Assembly: GCA_011799875.1 (NCBI GenBank)
Contig: CM022297.1
Coordinates: 367,827,105-367,891,104 of the forward strand
Source: Thinopyrum elongatum
Lineage: Eukaryota > Streptophyta > Magnoliopsida > Poales > Poaceae
DNA length: 64,000 nt
Direction: 5' to 3'
Shown: positions 46,505 to 58,707 of the stretch, piece after piece
Layout: each line of letters starts with the position of its first letter
How positions within the stretch are numbered: position 1 is the first letter of the stretch
Program-made: the position numbers and the translations under genes
The notes under the pieces: generated by a model
What the model saw: the letters and a program-made list of their open reading frames with translations, nothing else
Told to the model about the DNA's origin: nothing
Database searches by the model: none

Positions 46505-49395
46505 CTGACTGCCTGTAGGATTACCAAGCCAAACTGGTCATAGTCGTGTCTAGAAATGCTTTAGTTATATAAGGGAATTGATTGTGGAAGGGAACGTAAG
46601 GCTCTTTGTTACTCCTTTTTCTTATGCCCTTCTGATCCGAGTCATCCTATATTTCCTACGGGGTTAAGGAACTAGGCTTCTCATCTTTCTATCAGGATCA
46701 CGTGTTTCTAATCCATAGACTTATAGGAATGATGGATTCAAGCCTCAGTTCAGTTCCTACTACTTCCGTGTGTTGACAGTTGATCTCGGAACCTTGTTAT
46801 TGTGATGTTGAGTGGTTATGCCACCATTTTGAAGGATGTCTCAAATCTTTTTGACCATTTACAGCCGTTATGCTATCCGAGTCATCCCAGGTTTCCAAAT
46901 AGTCTGATGCACTTGCAAATGTTTCCTCCATGTTCCCGATGTCCTTTTGGGTCAGATTAAGCACACTAATCGATGTGTTGAGGTACTCCATTGCCTCGAC
47001 ATACATGTTGAAGCTATTATTATGACACTAGGTTATGCTAGAGAACCACCCAGTAATCTAGCAATGCTTATATTCCAGTGTGATGATTCTGGCCACCATT
47101 CTCGAAAGCATCTCGTGATGTTATTTAGTTGGTAGGTATTCTTTTTCTGGGTTTTCAAACCCGGGATTCACTCTACTTAATTCCTGTTGATAGTGTTTAT
47201 TCGTTCCTTTAGGATATTAGTAACCCTTGTGATAGTCTTTTAGGTCTGTGGTATATCGTTCTTCCAATACCATGAACCAATATGGCAGAAGTTCTTTTGA
47301 ACCAAAAGATCGCAACCAAAGTGCTCTTGATGAGTTCTCCATTCTACGTTGTGAATCTGCCAATCCATCCTTTCTGCATGGGTTATCCGGAAGAAATATG
47401 TTGAGCTTTGTTCGACATACTAATCTATGCATCCACAACTCAGAAAGATATATGTCCCTTTGAGTTGTCCCTCTTTAGTTGTTATCTGACCTTCATCTGT
47501 CAATTGATAGTCCAGAGTATGTGTGCATTCGTGTTCATCGATGCCTATAATTCTTGTGGTTTGTCAAGTCGTTCCATTTCAGAATGGCTTAGGAGAAACA
47601 AACTCCAGTACCTTATCCATCTCTAGGATTGGGTCAAAGTAGTTGTATTCCGCAGATCAAATGCCAATCCAGCTTTTGTTCTATTCTATCTTGGAGTATT
47701 ACCCTCTTTTGTCAAGAATATTATAGGATATCATAGGAATTGCACACCATCTTATGAATTCTTGATGTAGTGATACTTCTCACCATCATCATTCATTTCT
47801 CGGTCCCGTGTTGTTGAAGCCGGAATGCCCACAAGTGAATCATGATGTGTGAAATCAATACTCCTAGCAACCGTGTTGCTTGGTAGTTTATGGACGATAA
47901 CTCCATTCTTAGCGTGATGGTTATTGAATCATCATTCTAAGATTGATCATGCTACCTAGTCCATTTTCCTGGTGCACTCCTCGATCGATGGGTTAGGATT
48001 TTGTCAAACCCTTGCTCTTTTGATCATATCATATTGCCTAAAAAGCAAGATTGTTCTCGAGCTTAGTAACATATCGGTGGTTCGTGATTTTCCGGATATC
48101 TTCTCGGAAGTATTACCAGGTTGTTCCCTGACCGTTATGTTGAGTTCATGATCAGGTTGGTTTATCCCTATAAACCACCCCTTCTCCAAGAATCTGTGTT
48201 GGATACCCTGAACTAGTTAGTTAAGCTAAACAACAACTTGGAGAGTTGGAAGATAAAAGCTTTGCCTAACCTAGTTCATTTAAAGGGATATTTCTGTTTG
48301 TGTGTGTTCAAGAAAGATGATATTTTCATCGATTTTTCCCCATGATCAGTTGTTGGACCTATTGTCTTATCCAATCTTTGATTTGAGTATGGACTATCGT
48401 CAAGTCAAATCAGAACCAACGATGTTCATAATGTTGTCTTACTCGTGGTTGATCCCTCGAGCATACACCATTACATCTTTGGGTCTGACCAATACTATCA
48501 CCTTGTTCACTTAGTCGTGGAATTCCATCTTCATGAAAACCTAGATGAGTTGTTGTTGAGCCCATCGGCAACATCCTTATCCTCTCCACGACTGACGTTG
48601 AATAATAAGGCTAGTGTTGGAAACTTTTGTAAGCATTTCCTTCATGCTAGCTCATGAAGTATATGTTCGGTGAAAGAAGTGACTTCCTCTAATTCATGTG
48701 CATCTGATGCTAGTTGCCGCTGTGAATTCGAGAAAGTTTGTTTTGCTTCCTCTGGAATCATCCCAAGTCAGTCATGCATATGTGCGAAGTATTCTATGGT
48801 TTAGAGACTTGCAACCTTCATTCCATATGTATCGCTAGCACACCAAGCCACTGATTGATTTGTTCAAAGAGAAGAAGTTCCTTCATAAGAGCTAATCATA
48901 TGACTTATGCAAGGACTTCGCTCTCTGCAATGATGGTTCCCAACCAGGACTCAGTGGTGTTTTATTATAAGACTACTACGTGGTCATGCTTGTCTGGGAT
49001 AGCTTGTTCACATGTGTGTAGCAGAACCCGCTCATGTTTTGGAGCTTACTACCATAGTCCATTTCCCGAGAATCTCGCAACGTCATCTCGTCGATTTGTG
49101 TTGCTACCTTTCTTTTCCAGACATGCTGTCTGAAATATTCCGTTACCAACCAGATCTGAATCTCAGGCAGATATGATGGTTGGAACATTCCCAGCATTTG
49201 CATTTTGTTCCCAGCTTGCACCCGCCATTGTGCCATTTTACTATGGTCTGCCTTTTCAGTAATTGTTATTCAGGATCATCTTCAAAAGTGGGCTTACCAT
49301 GGGTCCCATCCATCTCCAATGATAAGCAAAAATCACTCATTGCGTTGTCTGCAACAAGGTAGTCCACATCATCCATTCTAGTCTGAGTATGCCAC
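46505..49395 (+). pseudogene. Decayed gypsy gag-pol relic of element D
   Basis: No frame stays open, but short motifs survive in order. Near 47070-47115 QCDDSGHHSRKH resembles a zinc knuckle without its cysteines. Near 48087-48125 DFPDIFSEVLPG matches the segment before gypsy RT. Near 48355-48415 DLLSYPIFDLSMDYRQVK corresponds to the RT block normally ending in YHQ(I/V). Near 48478-48510 SLGLTN(A/T) matches the SFGLTNAP block. The FxDD catalytic box, RNase H and integrase are not recognisable. This is an inference from spaced motifs in shifting frames, not an ORF. Confidence 0.6.
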
Positions 49396-52300
49396 TCCCT
49401 TTAAATTGCATTCAGTGATTCCAAAATGCCCTAAAAATAGTTTTGAGAATTTTGGCAAGGGTTATATACCAAACCAAAATTTTGGAACATTTTTAAGGAA
49501 TTATTTGGTCTCTGAATTAAAAACAATATTCTATTTGAATTTGAAAATATATTCAAATAAATATGGGATATATTTTCAAATGCTCTGTGATAATTTATGT
49601 GCCTCTGGAAAAGTCCATGAAGCAACATAAAAATACTCAGAGGATGTTTTGGCATTGTTTGAATTTTGTTTGATTTCAAAACAGTGGCAAAAGGTTAAAT
49701 AAAAGAAAAACAGAAGGAAAATAAAACAGAACAGAACTTACCTGTAGCTTACCTGGCCTAGCAGCACCTGGCCCAGCACTGTAGCCCGGCCCAGCCCAAC
49801 AGGCGCCGTCTTCAACCTCTGCCAGTAGGCAAAGGCGTGTCGAACGCGCGCGCGCCCGAGCTCCACCTCCTGCTTCCCCTTCGCCCTGTCCTTGTGCCAC
49901 GAAGACGGCCACAAACCCCCTCGCTCTCTGGTTCTCTCTCCCCCTCGCTCCTCTGCTTCCCCCTCCCGACGACCGAGCATGCCCGCCGCCGCCGCTCGCT
50001 GTTGCCGCGCCCACCGCCACGGCCTCGCCTCTCTAGTCTGCCACCGACCTCCGCCATGACGTCCTCGCCCTCTCCGATGACTCACGCGATGCTGGAAGCC
50101 CTGTACCATCGTCCTCGCCCGCTTCTTCAACCCTCGGCCATGAAGATCTCCGGCGACCGTACGCCTTTGCCAGCGTGTCCCCGAGCCCGCTAAGCTGCTC
50201 TACCGGCCCGCTGTGAGCTCCGCCGCACTCTTCCCCTAACCCCGCCATCTTTTGTGTCCGCTAGCTAGCCCCGCCATCGAAGCCAAACTCCGGCCGCCGC
50301 CGCGAGCTCGCTTCCGGCAAGCTCCGACCTCCCCGCGTCCTCCTGTCACCTCCGCTGGATGCGGACGAGCCCGGGCTACGCCCCGGTGCTCTCATCCCCC
50401 GCCCCCGTTGCCCGTAGCGCGGACTCCGCCGCGACCAGAGGTCGCCAGTGACAAGCCCCGCCACTGCCAAGCGGGCCCGACCTGCCAGGTGATTAGCCTA
50501 AGCTAATCACCACTTAACCAAACCCCACTGACACTAACAAGTGGGCCCTGGCGCCCCTAAACTTTAGATAGGCTAAGATAAACCCCCTGTTAACCCTGTG
50601 TCACTGACGTGTGGACCCTAGACGTCAGGTTTAACCAGTTAGTGCGGTTGACCTGCTGACGCAGGCATGACGTAGTGCTGATGCAGTAAATGATTTTCTG
50701 GTTATAAAATAAATCAAAAAAATCCAGAAAAAGGCCTAAACTTCTAAAAATCATAGAAAATCAATCGTAACTCCAAATGAAATAATTTATATATGAAAAA
50801 TTATCAGAAAAATCCAGTCTATCCATTTATGCTATTTTCATGCATGCTTGAACAATTTATGCCTTCTGATCAGGTCAAACCAATTAAATGGCATATGAAT
50901 AATCACATATGGAGTTTGAATTTGAATCTTGTATTCAAACCAACTCCATTTAAAGTGTTGCTAGTGGCATTAGCTCAATCAACAGCATATTGACATGTCA
51001 TGATCATGCATCATATTGTTGCATTGCATTGATTGTGTTCCTTCTCTGTTTGCCGGTGTTGTTCCCCCCCCCCCCCCCCCCCCCGCCCCCTCAGTAGACG
51101 TTGTTCTGACGATGAGTTCGATGACACCGATGAAGAGCTATTACTATCTTCAGAAGTGCCAGGCAAGCAACCCCCATTGAACATTCTGATACAATCCCAC
51201 TCTCTCTCTCTTGCTCTCTTTTACTGCATTAGGACAACAACGTTTCAATTTTTACATGTTGCGGTAGCTGAACCCCTTTCCTCTACATGACCTGTCTTTG
51301 CCACAGTAAATAGTTGAAACCCACTAGCATGAATAGGAGTTGTTTGAGCCATGATGTGCCTACTCATTCATGTTTTGTTTGTTATGCCTGCTATGCTTAG
51401 AGTTGTGTTAGGTCTGATTCATCTGGGATGGATTGGAATGGTGATGAACATGTCCTACTGTTGAGAGCTAAGTGTGTGAACACGATTTGGTAAAGGTAGC
51501 GATGAGAGGCCATGTAGGAGTACATGGTGGGTTGTCTCATTGAAACCGTCCTTAGGACATGAGTTTTGTGTGTGTGATTCAAGATCAGCTACTACCATGC
51601 GTTGGGCCCGAAACCAATGGACCCTCTCGACTTATTAATTACCATGTCCTCTGTCCAGGAGTTGCAAGTAGTTTCTGGTGTTTGTAGTATGCTGGAGGCC
51701 GTGCGCAGTGCTGACCCTAGGGGTGGGCTGTGATGCGGTAGGCACGTGGCCTGGTGTACCGAGTTGCCCGTTTGGTGACTCGGGAACCCTGCACACATCG
51801 TTTGGGGCCGTAGTGGAAACCCCGGCTGGATCTCCTTGCCGATGGAACCCGAATAGGCGATAAACCTGGACTAGAGACTTGTGTGGTTAGTCAGGTCGTG
51901 GCCGACACCCTCGCTGGGCTTCCGCTTGAAGGTTGCCGAGTACATGTCGTGTAAGCGGCGATAAGTGGTGGAAGCGTGTGTGAAGAAGTACACCCCTGCA
52001 GGGTTATCAAACTATTCGAATAGCCGTGTCCGCGGTAATGGACTACTTGGTTGCTTATGCAGTTCATAGACAAGTGAAAGTGGATACTCTAAAATGCGCA
52101 AGATAAGCGTGAGTGCTATGGATGGCCTTCTCGTAGGGAGACGGGAGCGGATCCATAGTGGTGTATTGATATGGTGAATATGTGGACTCGTGTGCGCCAC
52201 CTCAAAAGAGTTACTTGCAGTCGTAGTACAGGATAGCCACTGAGTCAAAGCTGGCTTGCTGCAGTTAAACTCCACCACCCCCTTTGTTGATACTGATGCA

Positions 52301-53171
52301 TATGTAGCTAGTTCTGATGTAAGTCTTGATGGGTACATTTGTACTCACATTTGCTTAATTTATATTTTTGCAGAGAGACTTCAGTCTCACTAGTAGTTCC
52401 GCGTGGACTTCGATGTTTAGCTTGTTATCTCAGCTACGATCTTGTACCCTTGGGAGGGTCTTGTAGATAGTGAGGCTTCTCAGCCTTTTTCATTTGTAGT
52501 TTTCTGTACTCACACATGTTATGCTTCCGTTGCTTGTATGCTCTGTATGTTGGGTCATGTGACCCCTATTTGTAATAAATGCTATGATGGCTCTTCTGGG
52601 CCTTTATCTATATGGGTTGTTGAGTTATGTTGTGATGCCATGTTGTACATCACATACTTGCATGTTATGCGTACGTGTAATGTGTATTGCTATGTGTGGG
52701 ATCCGACAACCTAGTTGTTTATTCTTGGTAGCCTCTCTTATGGGGAAATGTCTCCTAGTGCTTCCACTGAGCCATGGTAGCTTGCTACTGCTCCGGAACA
52801 CATCGGATGATCGGCATGTGTCCTTCTTTGCTCCTGTGTCTGTCCCTTCGGGGAAATGTCACACAGTGTCTATCGGAGTCATGTTAGCTTGCTACAGCCC
52901 GGATTCACTCGCTGCTGACCGACACGTGCATTGCTGGGTCATGTATGCCTGTCCCTGTAAGTTAGTGCCACTTTGGGTTTACGACTAGTCATGTCGACCC
53001 GGGTTCTCTGCCATATGGATGCTAGCGACACTATCATATACGTGAGCCAAAAGGCGCAAACGGTCCCGGGCCAGGTAAGGTGGCACCCGTGGGGATACCG
53101 TGCGTGAGGCCGCAAAGTGATATGATGTGTTACATGCTAGATCGGTGTGACTTAGGATCAGGGTTCTGACA
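49396..53171 (+). repeat. 3' LTR of gypsy D, 5' end deleted
   Basis: 3776 bp collinear with 42741-46488. The first 124 bp of the LTR and the preceding purine tract are absent, so a deletion spans the internal/LTR junction. Confidence 0.9.
51064..51090. repeat. Poly-C tract in LTR D
   Basis: 21 C, one G, five C. The same place in the 5' LTR (about 44397) has only seven C, so the run expanded after insertion or is an assembly artefact. Confidence 0.9.
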
Positions 53172-53534
53172 GTTGTGGCGGGATCTATGTGTGAAGCGGA
53201 GTACATAGCTTCTTCGGAAGCAGCAAATGAAGGAGTCTGCATGAAGGAGTTCATATCCGATCTAGGTGTAATACCTAGTGCATCGGGTCCAATGAAAATC
53301 TTTTGTGACAATACTGGAGCAATTGCCTTAGCAAAGAAATCCATATTTCACAAAAGAACCAAACACATCAAGAGACGGTTCAACTCCATCCATGATCAAG
53401 TCAAGGAGGGAGACATAGATATTTGCAAAATACATACGGATCTGAATATAGCAGACCCGTTGACTAAGCCTCTTCCACGAGCAAAGCATGATCAGCACCA
53501 AGACTCCATGGGTGTTAGAATCATTACAATGTAA
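53172..53534 (+). pseudogene. Angela 2 RNase H, C-terminal piece
   Basis: Resumes after gypsy D with VVAGSMCEAEYIASSEAANE, CDNTGAIALAKK and HTDLNIADPLTKPLPRAKHD, ending in a natural TAA at 53532-53534. The stretch is open throughout and lacks the terminal TGA that copy 1 has after TKPLP. Confidence 0.93.
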
Positions 53535-53555
53535 TCTAGATTATTGACTCTAGTG

Positions 53556-53568
53556 CAAGTGGGAGACT
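53556..53568 (+). other. Polypurine tract, Angela 2
   Basis: GCAAGTGGGAGAC directly before the 3' LTR, identical to copy 1. Confidence 0.85.
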
Positions 53569-55324
53569 GAAGGAAACATGCCCTAGAGGCAATAATAAAG
53601 TTGTTATTTTATATTTCCTTATTCATGATAAATGTTTATTATTCATGCTAGAATTGTATTGATCGGAAACCTAAATACATGTGTGAATACATAGACAAAC
53701 ACTGTGTCCCTAGTGAGCCTCTACTTGACTAGCTCGTTGATCAAAGATGGTTAAGGTTTCCTAACCATGGACATGAGTTGTCATTTGATAATGGGATCAC
53801 ATCATTAGGAGAATGATGTGATGGACAAGACCCATCCGTTAGCTTAGCATACTGATCGTTCAGTTTTATTGCTATTGCTTTCTTCATGTCAAATACATAT
53901 TCCTTCGACTATGAGATTATGCAACTCCCGGATACCGGAGGAATGCCTTCTGTGCTATCAAATGTCACAACGTAACTGGGTGATTATAAAGATGCTCTAT
54001 AAGTGTCTCCGAAGGTGTTTGTTGAGTTGGCATAGATCGAGATTAGGATTTGTCACTCCGAGTATCGGAGAGGTATCTCTGGGCCCTCTCGGTAATACAC
54101 ATCATAAGAAGCCTTGCAAGCAAAGTGACTAATGAGTTAGTTGCAGGATGATGTATTACGAAATGAGTAAAGAGACTTGCCGGTAACAAGATTGAACTAG
54201 GTATGAAGATACCGACGATCGAATCTCGGGCAAGTAACATACCGATGGACAAAGGGAATTACGTATGTTGTCATAACGGTTCGACCGATAAAGATCTTCG
54301 TAGAATATGTAGGAGCCAATATGAGCATCCAGGTTCCGCTATTGGTTATTGACCGGAGAGGTGTCTCGGTCATGTCTAGATAGTTCTCCAACCCGTAGGG
54401 TCCGCACGCTTAACGGTTGTTGACGATATAGTATTATATGAGTTATGTGATTTGGTGACCGAATGTTGTTCGGAGTCCTGAATGTGATCACAGACATGAC
54501 GAGGAGTCTCGAAATGGTCGAGAGGTAAAGATTAATATATAGGACGATAGTATTCGGACACCGGAAGTGTTTCGGGGTGTATCGAGTATTTATCGGAGTA
54601 CCGGAGGGGTTACCGGAACCCCCGGGGGGAATATATGGGCCATATGGGCCATGAGAGGGGAGCACACCAGCCCACAAGGGGTGGAACCCCCCCCCCCCCC
54701 TCTATGACAGGATGCCGAATTGGGAGAAGGAAAAAGGGGGTTCGGCCCCCCTTTCCTTTCTCTCTTCCCCCTTCCCTTTCTTCTCCGGTGAAATAAGGCA
54801 GGGGGGCGCCACTTGGGGAAACCCCAAGTAGGATTCGGATCCTACTTGGGGCACCCCCTAGCTGCTCCCTCCTCCCCCCCCCACCTATATATATGTGGGA
54901 GGGGGCGCCTAGGACACACAACATCAATTGTTAGCCATGTGCGGCGCACCCCTCCACAGTTTACAACCCCAGTCATATTCTCCCGGTGTTTAGGCGAAGC
55001 CCTGAGAGGATCACTTCACCAGCACCGTCACCATGCCGTCGTGCTGACGGAACTCATCTACTACCTCGATGCCTTGCTGGATCAAGAAGACGAGGGACGT
55101 CACCGAGCTAAATGTGTGCAGAACTCAGAGGTGTCGTACGTTTGGTACTTGATCGGTCGGAGCTAGAAGAAGTTTGACTACATCAACCGCGTTGTCAAAC
55201 GCTTCCGCTTACGGTCTATGAGGGTACGTAGACACACTCTCCCCCTCGTTGTTATGCATCTCCATGGATAGATCATTGCGTGTGTGTAGAAATTTTTTTG
55301 TTTTCCATGCAACATTTCCCAACA
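53569..55324 (+). repeat. 3' LTR of Angela copy 2
   Basis: 1756 bp, same subfamily as 36111-37859, with the hairpin arms at 54811-54851 and TATATATA at 54886-54893. Followed by CCACG and the resumed antisense ORF of gypsy C. Confidence 0.94.
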
Positions 55325-55715
55325 CCACGGACGGCATCACTCCCGGGAAAGCCTCGCAGAGGTAGGTGAAGATAGCGAGAACTAGGATGGAATTGGGCTG
55401 GAGATGGAGCAAGTGGACCTGGTAGTGCTCCAAGATGGCATAGAGGAAGTCGAAGAACGACGGCACAAGCCCGATGAAGAACGAGTGGAGGAAGATTGGC
55501 ACCGCCGTGGATGTCATGTCGCCCCACGGGGTCGAGCCCGGCTAGATCTGGATGACGCCTTCCTCATGGTGCTCGCCGTCCAGCAGGGGGCTTGCCTTGG
55601 CCAACCCTTTCTCGTCAATGATGGACGAGCACTGCAGGGCCGGCTTGGGTCTGCCCGCCGCAGGCGCCTTGCTGGGAGAGGCTCGCGTGGTCGTCTTTTT
55701 CTTGCCAGAGGCCAT
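55325..55715 (-). pseudogene. Gypsy C antisense ORF, N-terminal part
   Basis: Starts on the minus strand at 55715 with MASGKKKTTTRASPSKAP, a basic N-terminus. TAG at 55542-55544 interrupts it, after which the same frame continues with FLHSFFIGLVPSFFDFLYAI and VHLLHLQPNSILVLAIFTYL to GVMPSV at 55325, where Angela 2 interrupts. This hydrophobic block is the core of the Transposase_28 family. Removing Angela 2 and one CCACG copy joins it in frame to ALFRTFYSLRIS at 36110 without any shift. The start codon lies 237 bp from the gypsy C 3' LTR, so a minus-strand promoter, if any, would be in or beside that LTR. Confidence 0.82.
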
Positions 55716-55937
55716 GGCGAATGAGGTTGAAGAAGGAAAAGGGGAGCAGTCACATCGGAGGCAAAGAACGGGAAGGGCAGCAATTATGTTCCAGCGCACT
55801 GTGCAGGCAGGCAGGCTTTATGGGGAGTGGGGGCGTCCCGTCCCGTCGAGGCCGCCACACGTCGCCGCCTGGGCCAGGCAGTTCATGGGCCCGCGTTGTT
55901 TCGCTCCCAACAGGGCGGGCGGAGCACGCACACCGCG

Positions 55938-55951
55938 GGCCTGGGGGCTAC
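55938..55951 (+). other. Polypurine tract of gypsy C
   Basis: GGGCCTGGGGGCTAC precedes the 3' LTR, the same GGGGGCTAC style as the 3' region of element A. Confidence 0.65.
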
Positions 55952-56569
55952 TATCGGTCCAGTGGATACCGGCGTACCACGGCCCGTCTGCCTACGGCCC
56001 AGGGAGTGGCCCTCGGTGCCTTGGAGGATCGCCCCAAGCTTGGGTCCCCCGGAAGTAAGAGACCTCGCGAGGAGCCAGCCTCACGAGGCTTCCCCACCGG
56101 GAGGCGAGATGGAGCAAGTTTCACCAAGTCCTCGGCAGCCTCCCGAGGACGACTCATGGGGCTGCCTCGTGAGGCCCTCCTCGTGAGGTCAGCATCGGGG
56201 CTCCAGCCGTGAAACCCGCGACTGTCACATGGGTGACACCCTGCTGTCAGGATAAGGATGGCAGGGTATGACAGAGACCGGTTTCCACTTTGGTGCTAAG
56301 GGAGCAGCGGTCTCCAAAGCAAGTCCCCAAGCTTTCCACTTTGGCGAATGAAGACCAAGGAAGCTCGGCGCCTAGGACGTACATCGCCATCGAACCCACA
56401 CCAGCGTCAGGATAGCACCTTTAGCAGGCGAAGACCACCTTTGGCCAGGATAAGCCTGCGCCCTTATCCCCCTTCAAACTTGCTGCCCTGTGGAAGCCCT
56501 TTCCCGCTCATATTTTGGGGGAAGAGGCCCAAGGCACTATAAGAAGGGAGGACGGCAATTGTAGGGGGG
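55952..56569 (+). repeat. 3' LTR of gypsy C, left part
   Basis: 618 bp matching 18763-19385. The first dinucleotide is TA instead of TG. Cut at 56569 by copia E. Confidence 0.9.
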
Positions 56570-58140
56570 TGTAGGATCAAAAGTAGGTCTAGAGGGGGGT
56601 GATTAGACTACTTAACCAATTAAAAATCTATCATTTTCCCAATTTTAGTTGTGAGCAGATTTTATCAATTAGCATAAGTCAAGCAATCAACCTACACATG
56701 CAATTCTAAGAGTATAGCAGCGGAATGTAACACATTGCATATGAAGGTAAAGGGAAGGGTTTGGAGAAGGCAAACACATAGACACGGAGATTTTTGGCAT
56801 GGTTCTGATAGGTGGTGCTATCGTACATCCACGTTGATGGAGATTTCAACCCACGAAGGGTAACGGCTGTGCGAGTCCACGGAGGGCTCCACCCACGAAG
56901 GGTCCATGAAGAAGCAACCTTGTCTACCCCACCATGTCCATCACCCACGAAGGACTTGCCTCACTCGGGTAGATCTTCATGAAGTAGGCGATCTCCTTGC
57001 CCTTACAAACTTCTTGGTTCAACTCCACAATCTTGTCGGAGGCTCCCAAGCGACACCTAACCAATCTAGGAGACACCACTCTCCAAGATGTTGTGTTGAT
57101 GATGAACTCCTTACTCTTGTGCTTCAAATGATAGTCTCCCCAACACTCAACTCTCTCTCTCTCACATATTTGGATATGGTGGAAAGATGATTTGAGTGGA
57201 AAGCAACTTGGGGAAGGCTAGAAATCAAGATTCTTGTGGTAGGATTGGTATATCTTGATCTCAACACATGAGTAGGTGGTTCTTTCTCAGAAAATGTATG
57301 ATGGAAGTGTAGGCATGTTCTGATGGCTCTCTCTCATATGAAGAAGGGTGTGGGGGGTATATATAGCCTCCACACAAAATCCAACCGTTACACACATTTG
57401 ACCAAACTCAGTGAGACCGAATAGACGAACTCGGTCTGACCGATTAGTTCAAAATGTGAACGTTAGGAATCTCGGTGGGACCGACTGGAACAACTCGGTG
57501 GGACTGATGTGCAAGGGCTTAGGGCAAACCTCATCTCGGTGGCGCCGATTGGTTTAACTCGGTGAGACCAAAGTGAAACAATTGAGCAACAGAGAGTTGG
57601 TCAAACAAACTCGGTGGGACCGGTTACAATTTCGGTGAGACCGAAATAATTACAATAGGTTACAGAGAGTTTGCAAGGCCATCTTGGTGAGACCGAGATC
57701 CGTATCGGTGTGACCGAACTGTTAGGGTTTTTGGCTATGGCTATGTCATATGAACTCGGTGGCGCCGGATGGAAAGAATCGATGGGGCCGAGTTTGACTT
57801 TAAGGTTTTGACATATTTGGAATGAGAAAGTGGTTGAGGGCTTTGGAGCAATATCACTAAGCACTTTGAGCAAGCAAGCCATTAAGCAACACCTCATCCC
57901 CTTTTAATAGTATTGGCTTTCCTATGGATTCAATGTGATCTTGGATCACTAAAGCAAAGATGAAGAGTATTGAGCTTTTGCCAATATGTATCCTTAGCAT
58001 TTTGTGGGGTCCACATTCCTAGCCCATGCCATGCCAATCATTGAAACTCTCTGAAATATTTAACTTGAAAGAATATTAGTTCAATGAGCTATATGTTGTT
58101 ATGAATTACCAAAACCACCCGGGGATTAGTTGCACTTTCA
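56570..58140 (-). repeat. 3' LTR of element E
   Basis: 1571 bp, reverse complement of the solo LTR family (TGAAAGTGCAACTAATCC end at 58140, CCTACA end at 56570). It includes the CGGT/ACCGAG cluster (about 57410-57790) and a reversed TATATATA near 57357. Confidence 0.93.
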
Positions 58141-58154
58141 ATCTCCCCCTTTTT
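58141..58154 (-). other. Polypurine tract of element E
   Basis: AAAAAGGGGGAGAT on the minus strand, directly before the LTR. Confidence 0.85.
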
Positions 58155-58707
58155 GGTAATTGATGACAACATATAGATCAAAGCTTTGAAAAATGATAAA
58201 GAATGAAATACATTGTCGCTTTGAGAAGTACGTGATACGCAAGAGCTCCCCCTAAATTTGTGCATTATTTAAAATTTGTGTTTGAATGCAAATGAATAAT
58301 TGATTAGGATCATGGGTCACTCTTTCATGTCACATACACCTTGGTGGAGCGCACAAAATGATAAGAGTGAAATGACATGCACTCATCACCAAGGATACAA
58401 ATGATTGATCATACACAAATAATCATAGTGATAGACATGCAAGCACATGTTAAGCATAGTATGATCAAACACATGATCACACAAGGTATGTCACGAGCAT
58501 AACACAAATGTAGCATCAAGTAGCAACAACCAACCAAAGTAGCAAAGCAAATAATAACCAACAAAGAAGCAAAAGACTGTCTCTCTCTCAAAGCCTATGA
58601 TCTATACACTTTCTCCTCCTTTGGCAACAAGTTACCAAAAAGTTTGAAAACGTATAGTGCTATGCGGCACTCTAGGAACGATCTCCGGAGACTCCTGAAG
58701 GGGTCTT
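58155..58707 (-). other. Spacer between env-like ORF and LTR of element E
   Basis: AT-rich, no open frame of note and no RNA gene seen. Corresponds to the 3' untranslated region. Confidence 0.6.

Larger units (their letters stand above)
42617..53171 (+). mobile_element. Long-LTR gypsy element D
   Basis: 10,555-bp insertion in the RNase H of Angela 2. It begins TGTCACAGCCCTAG and ends GGTTCTGACA, flanked by GTCGT (42612-42616) and GTTGT (53172-53176), one transition apart. The LTRs are 3872 and at least 3776 bp; the right one lacks its first 124 bp together with the adjacent purine tract. The internal region is only 2.9 kb and holds a badly decayed gypsy pol. Long LTRs with a short, non-coding interior make it a LARD-like non-autonomous element. 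Superfamily comes from relic RT motifs. Confidence 0.87.
36111..55324 (+). mobile_element. Angela-type copia element, copy 2
   Basis: 19,214 bp, of which 10,555 are the nested gypsy D. LTRs of 1749 and 1756 bp share the Angela termini, with a perfect duplication CCACG (36106-36110, 55325-55329). The GC-rich middle of the LTR differs from copy 1, so it is a different subfamily. It lies in the antisense ORF of gypsy C and is broken by stops, several indels and gypsy D. Confidence 0.94.

Noticed and set aside
42750..53171. Two near-identical blocks of about 3.8 kb, as if a segmental duplication
   Set aside because: They are the two LTRs of gypsy D, with matching ends, a primer site and a target duplication.
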